NCBI GenBank assembly: GCA_021815905.1
Contig: JAKAZP010000169.1
Location: forward strand, 1 to 5,884
DNA from: Pseudomonadota bacterium
GTDB lineage: Bacteria > Pseudomonadota > Gammaproteobacteria > Steroidobacterales > Steroidobacteraceae
Direction: 5' to 3'
Length of the DNA: 5,884 nucleotides
The notes beneath the pieces were generated by a model. It was not told the origin of the DNA, made no database searches, and worked only from the letters and a program-made list of their open reading frames with translations. Both the position numbers and the translations under genes were made by a program. Position 1 is the first letter of the stretch; each line of letters begins with the position of its first letter. Shown here piece by piece: positions 1 to 5,098 of the stretch.

Positions 1-2
1 TC

Positions 3-2453
3 TCCGACACCCAGGCGGTGAGCGGCTCGCCGGGCCTCCTCGAGGAGGTCATCGTGACCGGCTCCCGGGAGTCCGGCTTCACCGCGGCGAACAGCGCGGC
101 GCCGGTGCAGCTCCTGAGCGCCGCGGCGCTCAAGAGCGTCGCCGGCAATCCCGACCTGCTCGCCGCGCTCGCGCGGATCGTGCCCTCCTTCACCGAGCAG
201 GCGTTCGGCAACGACATGGCCGGACAGACGCTGCAGGCAAGACTGCGGGGGCTGAGCTGCAACGACGTGCTGGTGCTCGTCAACGGCAAGCGCCGGCACA
301 CCACGGCCAACATCGAGCTCGACGGCGGCCCTTACCAGGGCTGCGCCGGCGTCGATCTGGGGTTCATTCCGATCGATGCGATCGATCACATCGAGGTGCT
401 GACCGACGGCGCCGCCGCGCAGTACGGGAGCGACGCGATCGCGGGCGTCATCAACATCATTCTGAAGAAGAATGCGCGCGGCGGGGACGTCTCGGGAACG
501 TACGGCGGCTACATCGACGGCGGCGGCGACACCGGCGATGTCTCGGCGAACGCCGGATTCCGTCCGGCCCCGGACAGTTACCTGAACGTCACGGCCGAGG
601 TGCACCATCACGGCGCGAGCAATCGCAGCGCCATCGATGAGCGCGTCATCAACCCGGCGAATCTCGCGACCTACCCCGACTCCAACATGCGCGAAGTGGC
701 GGGCTATCCGTATCTCGGCGCCGAGGAGGGAGACGCCCACTACGACCTGAAGCTGTTCGAGCTCAACGCCGGATTCGGTATACCCGCGGGCGTCGAGTTC
801 TACGCCTTCGCGACCTACGGCGACAAGCACGCCCGGTCCTTCCAGAAGTACCGCCTCCCGAGCAAGGTGGCCTACACGGATCCGGCCACGGGGGTCACCA
901 CTGATCCGTTTCCCTTCGGCTTCGATCCGCTCGAGGCGAGCGGGGAGACCGATTACTCGGCCACGGCAGGCCTGAAGGGGACGTGGGCCGACTGGAGCTG
1001 GGACCTGAGCAGCACCCTTGGCCGTGACCAATTCAACGTCTACACCCTCAACTCCGCCAATGCGGGCGTGTACGACAGCACCGGTCGGCCGACGCCGCGC
1101 GATTACTACGACGGCTACCTGCAGGCGATCCAGCGGACGTGGAACCTCGACGTCAACCGCAATTTCGACTTAGGTCTCCCCGGTCCGCTCAACGTCGCCT
1201 ACGGCCTGGAATACCGGCGCGACAGCTACGGCATCGGAGCCGGCATCCCGGTCTCCTACATCGACGGGGGCGCCCAGTCATACCCCGGCTTCACCCCGAC
1301 GGATGCCGGCGCGCACGATCGGCACGTCGAGGGCATGTACATCGACCTCGCCGCGCAGCCGACTCGGGCCCTGCACCTCGATGCGGCGGGACGCGACGAG
1401 CGCTACAGCGACTTCGGCGGCGCCACGGTCGGGAAGCTCACGGCCCGGTACGAGATCAGCCGCCGGGTCGCCGTACGCGGCACGGTGAGCAGCGGCTTTC
1501 GGGCGCCGACTCTCGCCGAGGAGTACTACTCCTCGACCAACGTCACCCCGACGAGCGCGTTCGTGCAGTTGCCGCCCGATTCGCCGGGCGGAAGGTTGAT
1601 CGGCCTCGGCGACGGATTGCGACCCGAGCATTCCGTCAACTTCAGCCTCGGGCTGGTGTGGCGCCCCATGCCGGGGGTCATCGGCACCCTCGACCTCTAT
1701 CGGATCGACATCACCCGCCGGATCGTCGCGACGGGGAATCTCTACGGCACGCTGAACGGGGTGGCGCAGGCCTCGGCCCCCGCCATCGACGCGGCGATCG
1801 CGGCGAACGGCAGCCAGCTCGACCCCGCGGTGACCGCGACCGGCACGACCGGTGTCACCCTGTTCGCGAACGGCATCGACACGAGTACTCGGGGAGCGGA
1901 TCTGGTGCTCGATTTCCCCTGCGACTACGAGCTCGGCCACATCGACTGGTCGGTGGGCGCGACGCTCAATCGAACGCGGATCACCCGGGTGCCGGCGACG
2001 CCGACGCAGCTTTCGGGACTGACGCTGTATGACGCAACGGCGCTCTCCGATCTGACGACGGCGAGTCCGCGCTACCTGATCGATCTCGGTGCGCTATGGC
2101 GCCTCGGCAGGCTCGCGGTGCACCTCGAGGAGCAGGTGTACGCAGAGAGCTCGGAATGGGAGAGCGACGGCGGCGATAATCCATCGAACAGACCCCGGTA
2201 CTTCCAGTCGATTATCGGCGTCACCCCGATCACCGACCTCGACGTGAGCTATCGGCTCGCACGCCACCTCACGGTGAGCATCGGCGCAATCAACCTGCTC
2301 AACCGCTATCCGAGCCGCTACAACTCGACGTTGCTCGCCCACTACGACAATTTCGCCTACGGCGACACGTTGGGCGTGTTCCAATATCCGATGTTCTCGC
2401 CCTTCGGAATCGACGGCGGGTATTACTACCTGAGGGGCACCGTCGGATTTTGA
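3..2453 (+). CDS. TonB-dependent outer-membrane receptor, 5' end cut by window edge
   Basis: This is an outer-membrane active transporter driven by TonB-ExbBD; the ligand cannot be told from sequence. The frame is open to the left edge, so the GTG at 18 is probably not the true start: a signal peptide and a few more residues should lie upstream. Numbering from that GTG, the TonB box EEVIVTGSR is at 9-17. The plug runs from about 25 to 155, with the conserved pieces RLRGLSCNDVLVLVNGKRRH (75-94) and IEVLTDGAAAQYGSDAIAG (125-143). The rest is a beta-barrel rich in alternating aromatic strands, with the typical SSGFRAPTLAEEY segment near 494-506 and a terminal strand ending in Phe (YYYLRGTVGF), as expected for BAM-dependent insertion. 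Two plug cysteines, Cys81 and Cys109, may form a disulfide; a third, Cys635, lies in the barrel. The family assignment is firm; substrate and any link to the sulfur genes are unknown. Confidence 0.95.
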   Translation, partial: SDTQAVSGSPGLLEEVIVTGSRESGFTAANSAAPVQLLSAAALKSVAGNPDLLAALARIVPSFTEQAFGNDMAGQTLQARLRGLSCNDVLVLVNGKRRHTTANIELDGGPYQGCAGVDLGFIPIDAIDHIEVLTDGAAAQYGSDAIAGVINIILKKNARGGDVSGTYGGYIDGGGDTGDVSANAGFRPAPDSYLNVTAEVHHHGASNRSAIDERVINPANLATYPDSNMREVAGYPYLGAEEGDAHYDLKLFELNAGFGIPAGVEFYAFATYGDKHARSFQKYRLPSKVAYTDPATGVTTDPFPFGFDPLEASGETDYSATAGLKGTWADWSWDLSSTLGRDQFNVYTLNSANAGVYDSTGRPTPRDYYDGYLQAIQRTWNLDVNRNFDLGLPGPLNVAYGLEYRRDSYGIGAGIPVSYIDGGAQSYPGFTPTDAGAHDRHVEGMYIDLAAQPTRALHLDAAGRDERYSDFGGATVGKLTARYEISRRVAVRGTVSSGFRAPTLAEEYYSSTNVTPTSAFVQLPPDSPGGRLIGLGDGLRPEHSVNFSLGLVWRPMPGVIGTLDLYRIDITRRIVATGNLYGTLNGVAQASAPAIDAAIAANGSQLDPAVTATGTTGVTLFANGIDTSTRGADLVLDFPCDYELGHIDWSVGATLNRTRITRVPATPTQLSGLTLYDATALSDLTTASPRYLIDLGALWRLGRLAVHLEEQVYAESSEWESDGGDNPSNRPRYFQSIIGVTPITDLDVSYRLARHLTVSIGAINLLNRYPSRYNSTLLAHYDNFAYGDTLGVFQYPMFSPFGIDGGYYYLRGTVGF

Positions 2454-2496
2454 GGCGGATCGTCGCCCGAGCGGGAACCGCGTCGGCGCGCGGCGC

Positions 2497-2515
2497 GGCC
2501 GCCCGAGGGGCGGCC
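2497..2515. terminator. GC-rich stem-loop between convergent genes, candidate bidirectional terminator
   Basis: GGCCGCCC (2497-2504) and GGGCGGCC (2508-2515) form a perfect 8-bp stem around a GAG loop. It lies in the 68-nt gap between the receptor stop (2453) and the stop of the minus-strand dioxygenase (2522). There is no T-run on either side, so it is not a classical intrinsic terminator; position and symmetry suggest a hairpin that ends or protects both transcripts. In a sequence this GC-rich some stems arise by chance. Confidence 0.45.
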
Positions 2516-2521
2516 CGTCGC

Positions 2522-3391
2522 TCAGAGCGCGTCGATCGGGATCTTGAGATAGCGCACGCCGTTGTCCTCGGGCGGGGGCAGCTGCCCGGCGCGGATGTTG
2601 ACCTGAACCGACGGCAGCAGCAGGACGGGCGCCTCGAGCGTGGCGTCGCGAGCGGTCCTCATGCGCACGAATTCGTCCTCGCCCGTGCCGAGCCTCACGT
2701 GCACGTTGGCGCGCCGCTGCTCCTCGACCGTGCTCTCCCAGGCGAACTGCGGCCGCGCGGGCGCTGCGTAATCGTGCGCCGTGAACAGCCGCGTCCCGGG
2801 CGGCAGCGCGAGAATCCTCTGAATCGAGCGAAAGAGCGTGCGCGCATCCCCGCCCGGGAAGTCCGTGCGCGCCGTGCCGTAGTCCGGCATGAAGAGCGTA
2901 TCCCCCACGAAGGCCGCATCGCCGATCACGTAGGTCACGCAGGCGGGGGTATGGCCGGGGGTGTGCACGACGCGCGCGAGCATCTCCCCGATGTTGAACG
3001 TGTCGCCGTCGCGGAACAGGTGATCGAACTGCGAGCCGTCGGAGCGGAACGCCGTCCCGAGATTGAATATCCGTCCGAAGGTCCGCTGCACGTCGCTGAT
3101 GCGCTCGCCGATCGCCACCCGGCCGCCGAGGGTCCGCTGCAGATATTGCGCGCCGCTCAGGTGATCGGCGTGGGCGTGGGTCTCGAGAATCCATCGGGTG
3201 TCGAGACCGTTGCGGCGTACGTGCTCCGCGATCCTGTCGGCGGAACGCGTCGCGGTCCGGCCGGTCTTCGGGTCGTAGTCGAGCACGGAGTCGATGATGG
3301 CGCATGCGCGGGTGCGCGGATCCGAGACCACGTAGCTCACCGTGTGAGTCGCGGGGTCGAAGAACGGCTCGATGTCGGGCTGGGAGTGCAT
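2522..3391 (-). CDS. Persulfide dioxygenase-type MBL-fold metallo-hydrolase (Blh/ETHE1-like)
   Basis: The 289-residue product is a cytoplasmic metallo-beta-lactamase-fold protein of the ETHE1/Blh group. Known members use Fe(II) to oxidise glutathione persulfide with O2 to sulfite and glutathione. The metal motif THAHADH gives His72, His74, Asp76 and His77; His147 (TPGHT), Asp164 (FVGDTLF) and His206 (TAHDY) complete the set. By comparison with ETHE1, His72, His147 and Asp164 are the likely iron ligands. The N-terminal IEPFFDPATHTVSYVVSD and IIDSVLDYDPKTGRT segments and the DYGTARTDFPGGD stretch (170-182) are typical of the Blh-type branch. There is no fused rhodanese or DUF442 domain. I chose the ATG at 3391 because GGAGGA sits 6 nt upstream and the family's N terminus starts there; the longer frame to 3634 would run through the promoters and the opposing gene. 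It is divergent from the ArsR-family gene, which probably controls it. A generic thiolesterase (glyoxalase II-like) activity is the main alternative. Confidence 0.93.
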   Translation of the reverse strand: MHSQPDIEPFFDPATHTVSYVVSDPRTRACAIIDSVLDYDPKTGRTATRSADRIAEHVRRNGLDTRWILETHAHADHLSGAQYLQRTLGGRVAIGERISDVQRTFGRIFNLGTAFRSDGSQFDHLFRDGDTFNIGEMLARVVHTPGHTPACVTYVIGDAAFVGDTLFMPDYGTARTDFPGGDARTLFRSIQRILALPPGTRLFTAHDYAAPARPQFAWESTVEEQRRANVHVRLGTGEDEFVRMRTARDATLEAPVLLLPSVQVNIRAGQLPPPEDNGVRYLKIPIDAL

Positions 3392-3397
3392 GCGCTG

Positions 3398-3403
3398 TCC
3401 TCC
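3398..3403 (-). promoter_or_regulatory. Strong Shine-Dalgarno of the persulfide dioxygenase gene
   Basis: On the minus strand the sequence reads GGAGGA, 6 nt before the ATG at 3391. It is near-consensus and fixes this start over in-frame upstream ATGs such as 3634. Confidence 0.85.
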
Positions 3404-3410
3404 GTGGCTC

Positions 3411-3433
3411 GCATCCCGCCCCCGCGGGACTGC
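3411..3433 (-). other. Possible 5'-leader hairpin ahead of the dioxygenase ribosome binding site
   Basis: TCCCGC (3414-3419) pairs with GCGGGA (3424-3429) around a 4-nt loop, and GCA (3411-3413) with TGC (3431-3433) can extend it past one bulged base (3430). It lies inside the predicted ~50-nt untranslated leader of the minus-strand transcript, 7 nt upstream of the GGAGGA site. It could affect mRNA stability or translation, or be a chance result of high GC. Confidence 0.3.
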
Positions 3434-3443
3434 CGCGCCACGG

Positions 3444-3472
3444 TTGACATCATATTCGAAAGTGCTTATATT
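3444..3472 (+). promoter_or_regulatory. Sigma70-type promoter of the regulator-rhodanese-exporter operon
   Basis: TTGACA (3444-3449), a 17-bp spacer and TATATT (3467-3472) give a near-consensus promoter in the only AT-rich stretch of the window. Transcription should start about 7 nt after the -10 box, around 3479-3480, which is the A of the regulator's ATG. The message would therefore be leaderless or nearly so. Confidence 0.8.
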
Positions 3473-3477
3473 CGCAA
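3449..3477 (-). promoter_or_regulatory. Overlapping divergent promoter of the persulfide dioxygenase gene
   Basis: On the minus strand, TTGCGA (3477-3472) and TATGAT (3454-3449) are separated by exactly 17 bp. The -10 matches consensus at 5 of 6 positions and the -35 at 4 of 6. This promoter lies on top of the forward one, each -35 box touching the other's -10 box. Predicted start is near 3442, giving a leader of about 50 nt with a good ribosome binding site. Confidence 0.55.
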
Positions 3478-3488
3478 ACATGAATGTA
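3467..3488. promoter_or_regulatory. Candidate ArsR/BigR-type operator over the regulator's -10 box and start codon
   Basis: TATATTC (3467-3473) and GAATGTA (3482-3488) form an inverted repeat with an 8-bp centre; 6 of 7 arm positions are symmetrical. The core is ATTC-N8-GAAT, which from memory resembles sites reported for the SqrR/BigR group. It covers the forward -10 box, the reverse -35 box and the first three codons of the regulator, so one bound dimer could block both promoters. A second ATATTCG half-site at 3452-3458 is a direct repeat of 3468-3474, 16 bp away. Confidence 0.55.
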
Positions 3489-3821
3489 CTGGAGCTCGAG
3501 GACGCCGCCGCGGATGCCGCGGGCCTGCTGCGCTCGCTCGCGAGCGAGAAGCGGCTGCGGATCCTGTGCCTGCTGAGCGATGGCGAGCGCAGCGTCGGGG
3601 AAATCTGCGCCGCGCTCGGGGTCTCGCAGGCCAACGCCTCGCAGCAGCTCGCGATTCTGCGGCGAGCGGGCCTGGTGAGAGGCCGCCGGGACGGTCAGAC
3701 CGTCCACTATTCCCTCGCGAGCGAGCAGGGGCGGCGCGTCCTCGAGACGCTCTGCAGGGTTTACGCGCGCCGCCCGTCCGCGGGCTCATCGCGCGCGCGT
3801 CGAAGTCCGAACGTGGATTGA
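3480..3821 (+). CDS. ArsR-family transcriptional repressor, BigR/YgaV/SqrR-like persulfide sensor
   Basis: The 113-residue protein is a small winged-helix ArsR/SmtB repressor, expected to act as a dimer in the cytoplasm. The helix-turn-helix spans about 36-66, with recognition helix SQANASQQLAILRRAG (49-64), followed by the beta-wing GRRDGQTVHYSL (68-79). The segment RILCLLSDGERSVGEI (27-42) matches the part of BigR/YgaV that carries the first sensing cysteine, here Cys30. The partner cysteine near the end of the last helix is Ala in this protein, but Cys92 sits one helical turn earlier; Cys43 is extra. No classical ArsR metal-binding CxC motif is present. The ATG at 3480 has no Shine-Dalgarno and coincides with the predicted transcription start, so translation is probably leaderless. 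The in-frame upstream start at 3372 would include the promoter and is rejected. It is first in an operon with the rhodanese and exporter, consistent with autoregulated sulfide/persulfide control. A different inducer remains possible. Confidence 0.92.
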   Translation: MNVLELEDAAADAAGLLRSLASEKRLRILCLLSDGERSVGEICAALGVSQANASQQLAILRRAGLVRGRRDGQTVHYSLASEQGRRVLETLCRVYARRPSAGSSRARRSPNVD

Positions 3822-3836
3822 GAGGAGAACGAGATC

Positions 3837-4220
3837 ATGTCCGAGCATCATCAACATCGGGCTGCGGGTCCGCTGCACGAGCTCGACCCGTCACAGGTGC
3901 ACACGCTGCTGCGCAGCCGGCAGGCCGTGCTGATCGACGTGCGCGAGCCTGGGGAATTCGAGGCCGAGCGCATACCCGGGGCGCTGCTGTTCCCGCTTTC
4001 CGGGTTCGATCCGGCGAGCCTCCCGCTCGATGGCGCCAAGCGCATCATCCTCCAGTGCGGCACCGGACGGCGCTCGGCGACGGCGGCGCACCGGCTGCTC
4101 GATGCCGGCTGCAAGGAGGCCTCGCACCTCGCGGGCGGCCTCAAGGCGTGGAAGGAGGCGGGACTTCCGCTCACCTTCTTCAACCCCGCCACCGGACGCG
4201 TGCATCAGGGCCATCTCTGA
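3837..4220 (+). CDS. Single-domain rhodanese-like sulfurtransferase
   Basis: The 127-residue protein is one complete rhodanese domain, similar in size to GlpE/PspE-type enzymes. It has the DVREPGEFEAERIPGA motif (34-49), the active-site loop CGTGRRS with catalytic Cys74, and the closing HLAGGLKAWKEAGLPL segment (97-112). There is no signal peptide, so it should be cytoplasmic. Rhodaneses carry sulfane sulfur as a cysteine persulfide; next to a persulfide dioxygenase the usual role is moving sulfur between glutathione persulfide, sulfite and thiosulfate, but donor and acceptor here are inferred. Cys92 is a second cysteine of unknown role. The N terminus is His-rich (MSEHHQH) and the C terminus ends HQGHL; whether this binds metal is unknown. 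AGGAG (3823-3827) lies 9 nt before the ATG, and the gene starts 15 nt after the regulator stops, so it is co-transcribed. Confidence 0.93.
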   Translation: MSEHHQHRAAGPLHELDPSQVHTLLRSRQAVLIDVREPGEFEAERIPGALLFPLSGFDPASLPLDGAKRIILQCGTGRRSATAAHRLLDAGCKEASHLAGGLKAWKEAGLPLTFFNPATGRVHQGHL

Positions 4221-4235
4221 GCCGCGGCGGGCACC

Positions 4236-5024
4236 ATGAGCGTCGTGGCGGTCATTCTTGCCCTTCTCTCGGGGAGCCTCGTCGGGCTGTCGCTCGGCCT
4301 GATCGGCGGCGGCGGCTCCATTCTCGCCGTGCCGCTCATGGCGTACGTCGTCGGCCTGCCGCCCCACCAGGCCATCGGCACGAGCGCGGTGGCGGTCGGG
4401 GCGAGCGCGCTCGCCAACCTCGCGGGGCACGCGCGTGCGCGAACCGTCAAGTGGCCGTGCGCGATCGTGTTCGCGGTGTCGGGCATGGCGGGGGCGGCGA
4501 TCGGGGCGCAGATCGGAAAGCGCGTCGACGGGCAAGCGCTGCTCGCGGCCTTCGGCGTGCTGATGGTGGTCGTCGCGGCTCTCATGCTCCGGCCGCGCCG
4601 GGGTGGCCACCGGCCGGAAGTGCGCCTGTCACGCTCGAGCGCGGCGGGCCTGCTGGCGCCGCTGGCCGGGACCGGGTTCGCGGTGGGGGCGCTGTCGGGG
4701 TTCTTCGGCATCGGCGGTGGTTTTCTCATCGTGCCGGGACTGATTTCGGCGACCGCGATGCCGCTGCTCAATGCGATCGGCTCCTCGCTCGTTTCCGTAT
4801 CCGCCTTCGGCGCGACCACCGCGGTGAGCTATGCCGCCTCCGGACTGATCGAGTGGCGAGTCGCGGGCCTGTTCATCCTCGGTGGGCTCGCCGGCGGCTA
4901 CGGCGGCATCGAAGCGGCCCAGGCGCTCGCGACGCGCAAGCATCTGCTCACGATCGTCTTCAGTACGGTGGTCGCCGTCGTCGGCGTCTACGTCACGGCC
5001 AGAGGCCTCGCCGCCCTCTTCTAG
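4236..5024 (+). CDS. TauE/SafE-family membrane anion exporter (probable sulfite exporter)
   Basis: The 262-residue protein is an integral inner-membrane protein with about eight predicted helices in two halves, roughly 3-38, 47-64, 75-95, 101-118, then 137-171, 178-204, 208-229 and 236-256. Each half carries the family's glycine-rich signature: GLIGGGGSILAVPL (21-34) and GFFGIGGGFLIVPG (155-168). A short basic loop (119-134) links the halves. TauE/SafE proteins are linked to export of sulfite, sulfoacetate and other organosulfur anions, and members sit in bigR-type operons with persulfide dioxygenases, so sulfite export is the likely role; substrate is not provable from sequence. The gene begins 15 nt after the rhodanese stop. 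Its Shine-Dalgarno is weak (only GGCGGG at 4225-4230), so translation may depend partly on upstream ribosomes. Confidence 0.92.
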   Translation: MSVVAVILALLSGSLVGLSLGLIGGGGSILAVPLMAYVVGLPPHQAIGTSAVAVGASALANLAGHARARTVKWPCAIVFAVSGMAGAAIGAQIGKRVDGQALLAAFGVLMVVVAALMLRPRRGGHRPEVRLSRSSAAGLLAPLAGTGFAVGALSGFFGIGGGFLIVPGLISATAMPLLNAIGSSLVSVSAFGATTAVSYAASGLIEWRVAGLFILGGLAGGYGGIEAAQALATRKHLLTIVFSTVVAVVGVYVTARGLAALF

Positions 5025-5088
5025 GAGGCGGCGCAGCCCCCGAGGCCCACACCCGCGCGCCCGGTGCTCGGCACGAGGCGCCCCGCCC

Positions 5089-5092
5089 GGAG
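5089..5092 (+). promoter_or_regulatory. Ribosome binding site of the thioredoxin-TPR gene
   Basis: GGAG lies 6 nt before the ATG at 5099 and supports that start, which also places the thioredoxin fold's first strand (MIEI) at the N terminus. Confidence 0.65.
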
Positions 5093-5098
5093 CTTCAT

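Noticed and set aside
1139..2032. Open frames of 220-300 codons on both strands inside the receptor gene
   Set aside because: They overlap a clearly conserved receptor frame and have the Arg/Pro/Ala bias of shadow frames.
2094..3305. Long minus-strand open frame (about 400 codons) overlapping the dioxygenase and receptor end
   Set aside because: It is an out-of-frame shadow of the dioxygenase gene; composition is Arg/Ala/Pro-rich with no domain, as expected in GC-rich DNA.
3372..3479. Upstream extension of the ArsR-family gene by 36 codons
   Set aside because: It would translate through the near-consensus promoter and overlap the dioxygenase start; homologs begin near the chosen ATG.
3391..3634. 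Upstream extension of the dioxygenase by 81 codons
   Set aside because: It crosses both promoters and the start of the ArsR-family gene; the ATG at 3391 has a strong Shine-Dalgarno and fits the family N terminus.
4205..4819. Minus-strand open frame antisense to the exporter and rhodanese
   Set aside because: No recognisable motif, no ribosome binding site noticed, and it lies opposite well-supported genes.
5025..5098. Possible terminator between exporter and thioredoxin gene
   Set aside because: Only a 4-bp GTGC-TCG-GCAC stem was found, with no T-run; too weak to call.
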